Shown here piece by piece: positions 26,361 to 35,223 of a stretch of 64,000 nucleotides of DNA. Made by a program: the position numbers and the translations under genes. The notes under the pieces are model-generated. The model saw only the letters and a list, made by a program, of their open reading frames with translations, did no database searches and was not told where the DNA came from. Numbering within the stretch: position 1 is the first letter of the stretch; each line of letters starts with the position of its first letter. Location of the stretch: positions 4,036,001-4,100,000 of the forward strand of contig NZ_CP126093.1 of NCBI RefSeq assembly GCF_030123065.1, written 5' to 3'. Source of the DNA: Neobacillus sp. DY30 (GTDB taxonomy: Bacteria > Bacillota > Bacilli > Bacillales > Cytobacillaceae).

Positions 26361-27112
26361 CAATGCCAATAAATAAACTTTTTCTGTATTACATCTAGAA
26401 TAACACTCATTAAATAGCCTATTATAGCAATCAACATTACGGATGCTAATACATTTTCTTGGACAAGTGATGAAGACATAAAACTTAATAAATATCCCAT
26501 TCCTTCTGTTGAACTAATCATTTCTGTCAATATTGAAATAATGAGAGCTAAAGGAAGGGCAATTCTCAAGCCAGTAAAAATGGACGGTGCTGTTGCAGGC
26601 AGCAATACCTTCCAAAACATGTTGAAATGATTAGCCCCCATATTCTGTGAAGCCCAAACATAAATATGATTTACCCTTAATGCACCATAGTAGGTATTAA
26701 TAATGATAGGAAACAAGCACTCCAAAACGATTAAAAATATTTTAGAACCTGAACCAATACCCAGCATAAAAACTAGAATTGGGTATAGTGCTACCCTTGG
26801 TATCGGATAGCCAATTGAAAGCATCGGCTGCATTAATTTGTTCATTAGACTAAAACGGCTCATCATGATTCCCAGTGGGACACCAATTACAGCGGCAATC
26901 GTAAATCCACTCAATACACGGACCATTGTAACTGATAAATTATCCCAAAGTAACGGTGATATGGCTAGATCGTACGCCACCCCAATCACAACAAACATGG
27001 ATGGGAATAGCCTTTCTGGCATAATACCAAGTGCTGCAATCACTTCCCATACAATTAATAATATAAAAATAGATTGATAATCTACTACTTTATTCCAAAT
27101 CTTTTTGATCAT
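26360..27112 (-). CDS. ABC transporter permease (SsuC/TauC type), second
   Basis: 250 residues, five or six membrane segments of the BPD_transp_1 family. The coupling loop ASQNMGANHFNMFWKVLLPA is the EAA-like motif. It belongs to the nitrate/sulfonate/taurine class, which also serves phthalate, thiamine precursors and pyrimidines. It is the last gene of a four-gene set (binding protein, ATPase, permease, permease); the two permeases are paralogues and probably form a heterodimer. GAAAGAATG-type weak ribosome site. Confidence 0.88.
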   Translation of the reverse strand: MIKKIWNKVVDYQSIFILLIVWEVIAALGIMPERLFPSMFVVIGVAYDLAISPLLWDNLSVTMVRVLSGFTIAAVIGVPLGIMMSRFSLMNKLMQPMLSIGYPIPRVALYPILVFMLGIGSGSKIFLIVLECLFPIIINTYYGALRVNHIYVWASQNMGANHFNMFWKVLLPATAPSIFTGLRIALPLALIISILTEMISSTEGMGYLLSFMSSSLVQENVLASVMLIAIIGYLMSVILDVIQKKFIYWH

Positions 27113-27161
27113 TCTTTCACCTCATCAATCACTAGTAATTTTCTCTATTATCAACCTGGGA

Positions 27162-27926
27162 TTATACTTTATTAACATCCCACCATAATACTTTGCTTCG
27201 AATTGTAAGTAATAGTTTATCAAAGATAAAACCCAGTAATCCGATGAATGCTACACCAGCAAACATATAGTCTGTTCTTCCTCCAAGATCGGCATTAAGA
27301 ATTAAGAAACCTAACCCAAAACCGTTCGCAGCCCCAATGATTTCTGATGAAAACATCATAACAAAGGTCAATCCTAATGAAACTCTTAATCCATCAAAAA
27401 TCTTAGGAAGTGTAACTGGAAATACAATTTTTCTTAATAATTGAAACGTGCTTGCTCCCATATTTTGTCCTGACCACAAATAAACTTGCTTTATGGATTT
27501 TACCCCATCTCTTGTCGCAACAAAGCACGGAAAGAATGCTGTTAAAAAGATAATTAAGATCCGAGTAGTATCTGTTATACCAAACCAAACCATTAAGATA
27601 GGAAGTAACGCAATCTTTGGTATGGGGTTTAACATGTTTACAATTGGATCAAAGAATGTCCCCACTCTACGATAATAACCTGCTAAGATTCCTAGAGTAA
27701 CACCCACGATTACAACTAATAAAAAGCCCATCAGTGATCTAAATAGACTTGAGCCGATATGATTTAATAAATCTCCATCCACCCAAAGTTCACCCATTGA
27801 TTTAATAATAGCCAAGGGGCTTGATAAGTAGGATGGGAACCATTGAAAGATTGCTAGGAGTTCCCATATTAAAAATATGGTCAATAGCTCAATTACAGCA
27901 ATCATTCGGAGAGGTTTATTATCCAT
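27162..27926 (-). CDS. ABC transporter permease (SsuC/TauC type), first
   Basis: 254 residues, BPD_transp_1 family, with the coupling motif SGQNMGASTFQLLRKIVFPV and several membrane segments. Its start overlaps the end of the ATPase gene by eight bases, so translation is coupled. A second permease follows after 49 bases. Two different permeases are unusual for the SsuABC class, which normally uses a homodimer, but occur in riboflavin- and pyrimidine-type systems. Confidence 0.88.
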   Translation of the reverse strand: MDNKPLRMIAVIELLTIFLIWELLAIFQWFPSYLSSPLAIIKSMGELWVDGDLLNHIGSSLFRSLMGFLLVVIVGVTLGILAGYYRRVGTFFDPIVNMLNPIPKIALLPILMVWFGITDTTRILIIFLTAFFPCFVATRDGVKSIKQVYLWSGQNMGASTFQLLRKIVFPVTLPKIFDGLRVSLGLTFVMMFSSEIIGAANGFGLGFLILNADLGGRTDYMFAGVAFIGLLGFIFDKLLLTIRSKVLWWDVNKV

Positions 27927-28731
27927 TGACTACCTCCGATATAATTTGGACTGGTTTATGATGCTCTTGATGAAGCAAATCCCAAATTTGGTTTCGATAA
28001 TCTCTAAATTCAGCAGTTTTATAGAGATTTAAATCTCTAGGTCGAGGAAACTTTATATCGATAACCTCCGAAATAACGGCAGGTCGGCCGGAAAAAACCA
28101 CAACAGTATCGCTTAAGAATACGGCTTCTTCAATATCATGGGTAACAAATAGAACACTCTTCTTCGATTCACTCCATATTCGGAGCAGTTCAACCTGCAT
28201 TTCCTCTCTTGTTTGCGCGTCTAAGGCACCAAATGGTTCATCCATCAATAACACTTCTGGATCAAAGGCTAGTATTCGGGCAAGTGATACCCGCTGCCTC
28301 ATTCCTCCAGACAATTGAGAAGGCAATTGATTTCGGAAGTCCCATAAACGAACCAGTTTTAAATACTTTTCAACAATTTCATTTCTTTCTTTCTTTGCAA
28401 CCCCTTGAATATCTAATCCCCAAGCAACATTCTCAAATACATTTAACCATGGAAACAGTGCAGACTCTTGAAACATCATTCCTCTGTCCGGTCCTGGCTT
28501 TTCAACCTCTTTACCTCTGACTTTTACTTTTCCAGTAGTTTTTTCAATAAATCCGCCGACAATGTGTAAAAATGTACTCTTACCACAGCCGCTTGGTCCG
28601 ACAATACTAACAAATTTCCCTTCAGGAATTGTTAAACTAACATCTTTTATCGCAACGACTTCTTCCTTTTTAGTGGACGAATAAACCTTTCTCAAATTTT
28701 CAATTTCCATTGCAGCATGCTTTTTGGTCAT
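27919..28731 (-). CDS. ABC transporter ATP-binding protein (SsuB/TauB type)
   Basis: 270 residues. Walker A GPSGCGKST, Q-loop near MMFQESALFPW, signature LSGGMRQR, Walker B VLLMDEPFGALD, and the His switch in VTHDIEEAV. It drives import by the two permeases that follow. The final 60 residues (PRPRDLNLYKTAEFRDYRNQ) are typical of the nitrate/taurine subfamily. Coupled to the downstream permease by overlap and 48 bases after the binding-protein gene. Confidence 0.92.
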   Translation of the reverse strand: MTKKHAAMEIENLRKVYSSTKKEEVVAIKDVSLTIPEGKFVSIVGPSGCGKSTFLHIVGGFIEKTTGKVKVRGKEVEKPGPDRGMMFQESALFPWLNVFENVAWGLDIQGVAKKERNEIVEKYLKLVRLWDFRNQLPSQLSGGMRQRVSLARILAFDPEVLLMDEPFGALDAQTREEMQVELLRIWSESKKSVLFVTHDIEEAVFLSDTVVVFSGRPAVISEVIDIKFPRPRDLNLYKTAEFRDYRNQIWDLLHQEHHKPVQIISEVVNG

Positions 28732-28779
28732 TTGAACTCCTCCTCTTTATAAATGCGAGGACAAATGTCCCCGCACTAC

Positions 28780-29784
28780 TTATTCAGATGGCAACAGAGA
28801 TGTATCAATTAAATCATCCAGATCAATCTTTTTCTCAATCCATTTATCTTTTAACATTAGATCCTGTACTTTTTCCCAACCATCTTTGTTAATATAGGCA
28901 GAACGATTATTATCGGTCATGTTTACATAGATTTCAGGATCAGCTTGGACCTTTTTCGTTTTATCAATAATCTTTTGTCTTGCTTCTGGTCCATTTTCAT
29001 GGTAATACTTTACGATATTTGCATAGTCAGCTAGGAAGTCTTTTACAGCTTTCTTATTTTCTTTAATAAAGTCTGGGTGTAAAAACATAACGAGGAAATC
29101 TTCATCGAATGGAACTCCTGTTTTAGAGGTAAAAATGGTTTTAAACTCACCACTCTCTTCGGCAGCAGCACCAAATGGTTGCGGGAACATTCCTAAATCA
29201 ATTTTTTTAGATTTGACTGCTTCCGTCATGGCTGGAATTGGAGTAATTGCATATTTCACGTCTTTATCCGGATCTAAACCAGCGGATCTTAATGCACTTC
29301 GAACCCACATATCAGTAGGAGATTTAAAATCAGAAAGCCCAATTGTTTTTCCTTTAAGGTCCTTAATGTCGTTAATTTCTGAATCTTTTAATGTCATGAA
29401 AGCTGAATTGAAGCCTACATCCGGTGTATCCTTGGACACAACAGCTACTACTTTCATCTCAACCCCTTGGGAGCTCGATAGAATGGCCGCACCTTGTCCT
29501 AATGTTCCCCCATCAATTTGATCAGCTTGATAGGCATTTAATCTATCAGCATTTGCTCTAAATTGAGAGAGATTAAGTTTATAAGTTTTTCCAAGATTTT
29601 TGGCTAACGATGGGTCTGCCTCGAAAAGCCAAATTGGTTCTTCGGTTGCAAATCCCCCGCCGAAGTTAATTTCTACAACTCCTCCATCTTTCGTTTCAGA
29701 AGTTCCTGATGACTTTTTGCCGGAACATGCGGCAAGCATTAAGGCTAATGTAATCAAACCGAAAAATAGTAAGTATTTTTTCAA
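28780..29784 (-). CDS. ABC transporter substrate-binding lipoprotein (SsuA/NMT1-like)
   Basis: About 334 residues. The signal peptide and lipobox are LALMLAACSG (lipidated Cys). The mature protein has an SsuA/NMT1-type periplasmic fold, with DIKDLKGKTIGLSDFKSPTD typical of the family. It presents the ligand to the permeases outside the membrane. A TTG start at 29784 is chosen, nine bases after GGGAG; a TTG at 29793 abuts that site and cannot be used. Because its leader carries the shared palindrome, the ligand is probably the substrate of the dioxygenase pathway or a relative. Confidence 0.88.
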   Translation of the reverse strand: MKKYLLFFGLITLALMLAACSGKKSSGTSETKDGGVVEINFGGGFATEEPIWLFEADPSLAKNLGKTYKLNLSQFRANADRLNAYQADQIDGGTLGQGAAILSSSQGVEMKVVAVVSKDTPDVGFNSAFMTLKDSEINDIKDLKGKTIGLSDFKSPTDMWVRSALRSAGLDPDKDVKYAITPIPAMTEAVKSKKIDLGMFPQPFGAAAEESGEFKTIFTSKTGVPFDEDFLVMFLHPDFIKENKKAVKDFLADYANIVKYYHENGPEARQKIIDKTKKVQADPEIYVNMTDNNRSAYINKDGWEKVQDLMLKDKWIEKKIDLDDLIDTSLLPSE

Positions 29785-29924
29785 TACTAACAACTCCCAT
29801 TCTCTCTCAAATTTTCAAAACGATTGACATCCCCTTACTAAAATCATCCCATTTGTTCCATTTTCGATTTCATGTAGATATGAAAGGCAAAATTAGATGT
29901 TTACAGCACGATCACCTCCCTTTG

Positions 29925-29943
29925 TGTTTTATATACAAAAACA
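29925..29943. promoter_or_regulatory. Operator-like palindrome upstream of ABC importer
   Basis: TGTTTTATATACAAAAACA: arms TGTTTT/AAAACA with a centre one base longer than at the other sites, 140 bases upstream of the binding-protein start. Confidence 0.55.
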
Positions 29944-30030
29944 AGTTTTGCTATATGTACATTGTAATAACAGTTGTGATAGTAGTCAATTTATTTATTT
30001 GAAAATATATAATTTTCAGTTAATCATAAA

Positions 30031-30063
30031 TAAAAAAAGTCTTCAGTTTCCTGAGACTTTTTT
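30031..30063. terminator. Orphan bidirectional hairpin terminator
   Basis: AAAAAGTCT-TCAGTTTCCTG-AGACTTTTT. It separates the divergent ABC operon and the membrane-protein gene; I see no gene whose end it directly marks. Confidence 0.7.
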
Positions 30064-30200
30064 AGCTTTAAAGTTTTTCCATAAAGTTTGTGTGGTGGCT
30101 AGAGAGCCATAATGAATCAGGAAATTATTCAAGATTCTGGGTGAGGAAGCCCAGAACTGGCTATAATATAATAATCAGCATTCTACCTGAGGTGAAATAA

Positions 30201-30797
30201 ATGAATCGAAAACTTGTCCTTTTACTAAGTTTCCTGTATGTGGCATTTATGGCTATCCTATTTTTTTATTATCGTTCGGAAGGGGAATCTTATAAATCAA
30301 CCGTTGCTATCGGTGGGATGGTTTGTGGGGCCGTTCCACTTCTCTTAGGCCTATTTACCAAACTCAAGTTCAATTTGCCAATTGTTATTTTCTATTTACT
30401 TTTCTTGGTCGGTTCACAATACTGCGGCTCGATTCTAGGCTGGTATGGTCTTGGCTGGTGGGATACCTTTGTGCACTTCCTAAGTGGTGCTATCCTTGCG
30501 TTTGCCGGTATTGCGTTATATGAAAGGTTGGTTCATCGAGATGCAGAGGTGGAAATATCGCCTTGGATTATCTTCCTGTTCACCTTATCCTTCGCTGCTT
30601 TAGGCGGTGTGATATGGGAAATCTATGAGTTTAGCTGTGATCAATTTTTCAATATGACGTTACAAGGCGGCGGAAATGATGATACCATGATTGATTTAAT
30701 TTCCGATACAGGAGGAGGGCTAATCATTGCCCTTTGGGCTGGGGTAAGAACAAAAATAAAATTAAGGAAAAGCCATCAGCATCCTCAATTATCATAA
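30201..30797 (+). CDS. Multi-pass membrane protein, possibly DUF2238/YjdF-like
   Basis: 198 residues with five or six membrane segments. Conserved-looking polar patches are WWDTFVHFLSG, GGVIWEIYEFSCDQ and DDTMIDLISDTGGG, which recall the His/Asp/Glu-rich motifs of the DUF2238 family; the assignment is tentative. GAGGTGAAATAA precedes the ATG. It stands alone between two terminators, with no link in function to the flanking ABC or aspartokinase genes. Confidence 0.65.
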   Translation: MNRKLVLLLSFLYVAFMAILFFYYRSEGESYKSTVAIGGMVCGAVPLLLGLFTKLKFNLPIVIFYLLFLVGSQYCGSILGWYGLGWWDTFVHFLSGAILAFAGIALYERLVHRDAEVEISPWIIFLFTLSFAALGGVIWEIYEFSCDQFFNMTLQGGGNDDTMIDLISDTGGGLIIALWAGVRTKIKLRKSHQHPQLS

Positions 30798-30807
30798 TTT
30801 GATCTAC

Positions 30808-30851
30808 ATAAAAAAAGCAGTCTAAAAAGTTAATTTTAGATCTGCTTTCTT
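30808..30851. terminator. Bidirectional terminator
   Basis: AAAGCAGTCTAAAA and TTTTAGATCTGCTTT pair around a short loop, with U-rich ends on both strands, between convergent genes. Confidence 0.85.
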
Positions 30852-30856
30852 TCGTT

Positions 30857-32218
30857 TTATACGAGTACTGCTGCGAAAAACTCATCGTATAGAGCTTGAA
30901 CCGCTCTTTTTTCGTCAACTTGTTTTACACCGAACATCATACTAACCTCGGATGAACCTTGGTTAATCATTTCAATATTCACTTCTGCCTCCGCTAACGC
31001 TTTAGAGGCTCGTGCCATTGTTCCCACATTTCGGCGCATTCCTTCACCGACCACCATAATGAGTGAAAGGCTGTGCTGGACTTTTACCTCATCAGCATGC
31101 AACTCGGACTCAATTCTCCAGATAATTTCATTTTCCATGTCTGGGTCGATCTGGGCCTCTCTCAAGATGATGGAAACATCATCAATCCCTGAAGGTGTAT
31201 GTTCATACGATAATCCATACTCTTCCAAAATACTCAACAGCTTTCGCCCAAAGCCAATTTCTCTATTCATTAAGTATTTACTAACGTAAATGCTGCAGAA
31301 TCCTTTATCACTTGCTATTCCCACAACAGGTCCGTTCGTATTATCACGTGAATACACAATTCGTGTACCAGGTGCAACTGGATTGTTGGTGTTCTTAATT
31401 TGCACTGGGATACCTGCACGGAAAGCCGGTACAAGTGCCTCGTCATGCAGCACTGTAAATCCTGCATAAGATAATTCCCGCATTTCTCGGTAGGTTAACT
31501 CTTTAATTTCCTTTGGATGGGATACGAGGTTTGGATTAACAGAAAAAACAGCATCTACATCCGTGAAATTTTCATATAGAGTTGCTTTAATGCCGTTTGC
31601 TAAAATCGAACCAGTTATATCGGAGCCGCTCCGGGAGAACGTAAAGACTTCACCTTGCTTGCTATAGCCGAAAAATCCTGGAAAAATGATGATTCCTGGA
31701 ATCTCGCGTAATGAATATAACTTCTCATACGATTCAGATAAGACCTGTGCATTTCCAGGTTCATCACTGACAAGCAGACCTGCGTCTTTTGGATTTACAT
31801 ACGTTGCCTCTACACCACGTGACCTAAAGTAAGCCGCTACTAATTTTGCGTTATTATCCTCACCACTAGCTTTTAAGAGATCCATAAACCGGTCAGGCTT
31901 ACTACGGTCTCCATTTAATCTCTCTGATAAATCGTGATGTATTTCACTAATTATATCATTAGGGAGAGCTAACTCCGCTGCAATGGAGGCATACCTAGAA
32001 ATAACGGCGTTGAACTTTTCCTCTGGATTGCTATCTTGCAAACATAGTTCAGCGCACTCAATCAACAAGTCCGTTACCTTCTCATCTTCAGCAAACCTCT
32101 TCCCAGGAGCAGATACTACAACTACTTTTCGCTCAGAATCAGACATCACAATCTGAAAGACTTTTTCGACTTGTTCTCCTGACGCTAAAGAGGATCCACC
32201 AAACTTTACTACCTTCAT
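30857..32218 (-). CDS. thrD: Aspartate kinase (aspartokinase III, YclM/ThrD type)
   Basis: 453 residues. The catalytic N-terminus is MKVVKFGGSS, with FSRSGSDITG and GFTVLHDEALVP as further kinase landmarks. Two C-terminal ACT domains (about 305-450) provide feedback control. B. subtilis YclM is 454 residues and is the lysine/threonine-sensitive isozyme. It makes aspartyl phosphate, the first step to Lys, Thr and Met. The start is at 32218, after AGGTGATG; a GTG one codon earlier is possible. No lysine riboswitch or T-box is visible in the short leader. Confidence 0.92.
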   Translation of the reverse strand: MKVVKFGGSSLASGEQVEKVFQIVMSDSERKVVVVSAPGKRFAEDEKVTDLLIECAELCLQDSNPEEKFNAVISRYASIAAELALPNDIISEIHHDLSERLNGDRSKPDRFMDLLKASGEDNNAKLVAAYFRSRGVEATYVNPKDAGLLVSDEPGNAQVLSESYEKLYSLREIPGIIIFPGFFGYSKQGEVFTFSRSGSDITGSILANGIKATLYENFTDVDAVFSVNPNLVSHPKEIKELTYREMRELSYAGFTVLHDEALVPAFRAGIPVQIKNTNNPVAPGTRIVYSRDNTNGPVVGIASDKGFCSIYVSKYLMNREIGFGRKLLSILEEYGLSYEHTPSGIDDVSIILREAQIDPDMENEIIWRIESELHADEVKVQHSLSLIMVVGEGMRRNVGTMARASKALAEAEVNIEMINQGSSEVSMMFGVKQVDEKRAVQALYDEFFAAVLV

Positions 32219-32332
32219 CACAACATCACCTATCCCAAAAAGTATAATCTTAATTTTAATCCTATTCAGAAAATAATCAAGTCTTTTTTTCTTCCTAAAA
32301 AGGACATTTGTATTTCTGGGAAGGACAAATAA

Positions 32333-32366
32333 AAAAAAGCAGTGAAATTTCTACCTCTTCACTGTT
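32333..32366 (-). terminator. Terminator overlapping the NUDIX stop codon
   Basis: Minus-strand CAGTGAAGA and TTTCACTG (loop about 8) followed by T8. The first arm includes the TGA of the NUDIX gene. Confidence 0.8.
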
Positions 32367-32976
32367 TGATTATTTCAATAAAATGGGAAAGGATTTTAGC
32401 AGTAAGACCCCAAATTGCTTTTTCATCATATCGGTAAAAATATTCATCGAGCGCCCTGGTGCGCCAATTATAATTTTCTCCACCAACAATTAAATCAAAT
32501 GGAAAATTTTCCTCGGGCTCCACCTTAAAATGAATATGGTAAATATCTGGATCATTTTCAATAAAATACGGTAAAGGTACTGTGAAAACTTCTCCTACTT
32601 CTGCTGGATTTGGCTGTATCTTTTCTGGTTCTTTAATAATTGCTGCAAAAGGATAAATCATCATTCCGAAAGGAGAAATCATGAAGTCAAGTGGATAAAC
32701 CTCCGATATGCTTTCTCTCCTTATCCCCAATTCTTCGATTGTTTCTCTAATTGCTGCACTTTTTTCATCTATATCCTGGGGATCTATTCTCCCCCCTGGA
32801 AAACAAATTTCTCCAGGCTGCCTTCGCAGCTGGAGTGAACGCACTTCAAACAAGACGTGAATTCCATCCTCTTTTTGTATAAGCGGAACCATCACCGCAT
32901 ATCTTGAAAATTTATCACTTCCCAAAATACTAGGTGTATGATTTTTTAATTTCGATTCAACATATTCAAAATTCAT
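32359..32976 (-). CDS. NUDIX hydrolase, CoA pyrophosphatase type (NudL/YeaB-like)
   Basis: 205 residues. The Nudix box GGRIDPQDIDEKSAAIRETI then EELG is complete, and the CoA-hydrolase extension just before it (EVRSLQLRRQPGEICFPGG) identifies the UPF0035/CoAse group, which cleaves CoA or acyl-CoA to phosphopantetheine derivatives. GGAGGTGACA lies before the ATG at 32976, and a longer start is rejected. A single gene with its terminator built over the stop codon. Confidence 0.87.
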   Translation of the reverse strand: MNFEYVESKLKNHTPSILGSDKFSRYAVMVPLIQKEDGIHVLFEVRSLQLRRQPGEICFPGGRIDPQDIDEKSAAIRETIEELGIRRESISEVYPLDFMISPFGMMIYPFAAIIKEPEKIQPNPAEVGEVFTVPLPYFIENDPDIYHIHFKVEPEENFPFDLIVGGENYNWRTRALDEYFYRYDEKAIWGLTAKILSHFIEIIKQ

Positions 32977-33062
32977 GATTGTCACCTCCAATGTAAAAAG
33001 TCTATACAACCATACTATCATTAACTATTTATATAATGCTTATCATATTATTTTTAACCAAG

Positions 33063-33100
33063 AAAAAACAACCCAATATTCAATGCTTGGATTGTTTTAA
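33063..33100 (-). terminator. Terminator after hmgA
   Basis: AAAACAACCCAA and TTGGATTGTTTT pair around about ten bases; the U-rich side serves the minus-strand operon. Confidence 0.8.
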
Positions 33101-33114
33101 ATACACAACGGTTA

Positions 33115-34269
33115 TTATTCCACCCACGAAAACATATAATCTGGGTCCTCTATCAAATGTGCGGACTTAACAACTTTAAGCGGATGAAAGGTATCAATCA
33201 TAACGGCTAGTTCCAGCGTTTCTTTTTTTCCAATGCTAGCCTCTATCTTTCCTGGGTGCGGACCATGTGGAATTCCACTTGGATGTAAGGTAATAGATTC
33301 CAATTGCACCCCTTTTCGACTCATGAAATTCCCTTTAACGTAATAAAGTAGTTCATCACTATTCACATTACTATGATAGTAGGGTGCAGGTATGGCTTCT
33401 GGATGATAATCAAACAGTCTTGGCACAAACGAACAAACGACAAAGTTATTACCTTCGAAGGTTTGATGAACAGGAGGCGGTTGATGAATTCTTCCTGTGA
33501 TTGGTTCAAAATCCTCCACATTAAAAGCCCAAGGGTAAAGATATCCATCCCAGCCGATGACATCGAAAGGATGATGACCAGTTATATGAGAATGAAGAGA
33601 TCCCCGCGATTTTGTTATGATCTCGTACTCTCCTTTTTCGTCATAGGTTTCTAGTATTTCGGGACCACGAAAATCACGTTCACAGAATGGGCTGTGCTCA
33701 AGCAATTGTCCATATTCATTTCGATATCTTCTGGGCGTTGTAATTTGGCTAAAAGATTCGATAAACAACAGTTTTGTAGCTTCCTTCTCATCGGGAATCA
33801 GCCGATAAATGGTTCCGATAGGTATGATTAGATAATCGCCTGCTCGATAGGAAATGGTTCCAAACATGGTTTCAAGCTTGCCTGAACCGTAATGAACAAA
33901 CAGCATTTCATCCCCATCTCCATTACGGTAATAGCTCTTCATCGGTTCATTAACGGCTGCAGTACCAATCAATATATCCTGATTTCCAAGAATATATTCC
34001 CTTGCAGTAAGATTATCTCCTTTTTTGACCGTTTTATTTGTTAAAAAAAGGCGGTGCTGTAAGGATTGCTGGTCCTCGTATTCTGGTAAATAACTGCCAA
34101 TCAAATCTGTTTTCAGAACTTCCGTTGGCATGTAATGATGGTATAGAATCGATTGTGTGCCTGAGAAACCTCTTGTACCCATTACCTGTTCTCGAAAGAG
34201 ACTTCCATTGTCTTTTTTAAACATCGTATGGCGTTTTTGAGGAATCCTGCCCATTTGCCGATAATACAT
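33115..34269 (-). CDS. hmgA: Homogentisate 1,2-dioxygenase
   Basis: 384 residues, the shorter bacterial type. It opens homogentisate to 4-maleylacetoacetate. Iron-site residues lie in SGIPHGPHPGKIEAS (His and Glu), with a second His in IDTFHPLKV. The cupin-like core includes FVHYGSGKLETMFG and GDYLIIPIGTIYR. It lies 14 bases after the fumarylacetoacetase-family gene, with GAGGTG before the ATG; last gene of the operon. Together with hppD it defines tyrosine/phenylalanine degradation. Confidence 0.93.
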   Translation of the reverse strand: MYYRQMGRIPQKRHTMFKKDNGSLFREQVMGTRGFSGTQSILYHHYMPTEVLKTDLIGSYLPEYEDQQSLQHRLFLTNKTVKKGDNLTAREYILGNQDILIGTAAVNEPMKSYYRNGDGDEMLFVHYGSGKLETMFGTISYRAGDYLIIPIGTIYRLIPDEKEATKLLFIESFSQITTPRRYRNEYGQLLEHSPFCERDFRGPEILETYDEKGEYEIITKSRGSLHSHITGHHPFDVIGWDGYLYPWAFNVEDFEPITGRIHQPPPVHQTFEGNNFVVCSFVPRLFDYHPEAIPAPYYHSNVNSDELLYYVKGNFMSRKGVQLESITLHPSGIPHGPHPGKIEASIGKKETLELAVMIDTFHPLKVVKSAHLIEDPDYMFSWVE

Positions 34270-34283
34270 GATTTCACCTCACT

Positions 34284-35207
34284 TCAATCTTTTATGATGG
34301 TATTCTTTAATACACCGAGTTTATCAATCTCTAATTCAACCTCGTCACCCGGCTGCAGCCAGCGGTGGGCCTCTGTTCCAAGTTCTAGGATACATCCTGT
34401 TCCAACTGTTCCAGAACCGATGATTTCACCAGGATACAATGTGACGCCCGCTGAGGCCCTCTCAATCATTTCTCCAAACGAGTAATAGATTTCCTTCATA
34501 TTCCCCTCAGAAAGAAGGACACCATTAATCCTAGCCTTCATACTGATGTCAAAGCCTTTACCCGATCTTAATGGATCCATCTCATCCTTGGTGATAATCC
34601 ACGGTCCAATTGAGGTGGCAAAATCCTTCCCCTTTGCTGGTCCCAACCCTACCTTCATTTCCTGTCGTTGAAGATCCCGTGCGCTCCAATCATTAAGGAT
34701 ACAATAACCAAAAATATAATCTTCGGCTTCTACAGCAGCGATATTTCTCCCCTGCTTTCCAATAATGCAAGCAACTTCAAGCTCATAATCAAGCCAATTG
34801 CAATCGACAGGCTTAGATATTGTGTCTTCAGGACCCTTTATCGCCAGATGATTCGAAAAATAAAAGACAGGTATTTGATACCACTCCGGAATCATTTCCA
34901 GTCCCCTGTTCTCCCTGGCAGATTTAACATGCTGTTCAAATGCATAGAAATCACGGAAACTTTTTGGTTGAGGGAGTGGTGCCAGTAACGTAATCTCATT
35001 TAATGAATATACACCTTTATCACCAATAGATAACTGCAATAGATCCTGAGCAATTTTTAAGTTACTATCACTCTTCTCAAGGAAGTCAATCATATTTCCC
35101 GGTAACTTTCCGTTCGTTGCTTCATCTATATCAATAACAAGATCAGACTCTAACAGGATCCCGGACCTTACAGTTCTATTACTTTTTTCAAAGGTTATGA
35201 ATCTCAT
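34284..35207 (-). CDS. Fumarylacetoacetate hydrolase family protein
   Basis: 307 residues with the FAH beta-fold. Metal and active-site residues are in DYELEVACIIGKQGRN and FGYCILNDWSARDLQ; GAGTVxGTGC-type glycine-rich strands near 270 (GSGTVGTGCILE) are conserved. It would split fumarylacetoacetate, or maleylacetoacetate directly, to acetoacetate plus fumarate or maleate. The operon position between hmgA and the flavin reductase-like gene fixes the pathway. AGGTGACA precedes the ATG. Confidence 0.9.
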   Translation of the reverse strand: MRFITFEKSNRTVRSGILLESDLVIDIDEATNGKLPGNMIDFLEKSDSNLKIAQDLLQLSIGDKGVYSLNEITLLAPLPQPKSFRDFYAFEQHVKSARENRGLEMIPEWYQIPVFYFSNHLAIKGPEDTISKPVDCNWLDYELEVACIIGKQGRNIAAVEAEDYIFGYCILNDWSARDLQRQEMKVGLGPAKGKDFATSIGPWIITKDEMDPLRSGKGFDISMKARINGVLLSEGNMKEIYYSFGEMIERASAGVTLYPGEIIGSGTVGTGCILELGTEAHRWLQPGDEVELEIDKLGVLKNTIIKD

Positions 35208-35223
35208 ATTGTCACCTAGTTTC

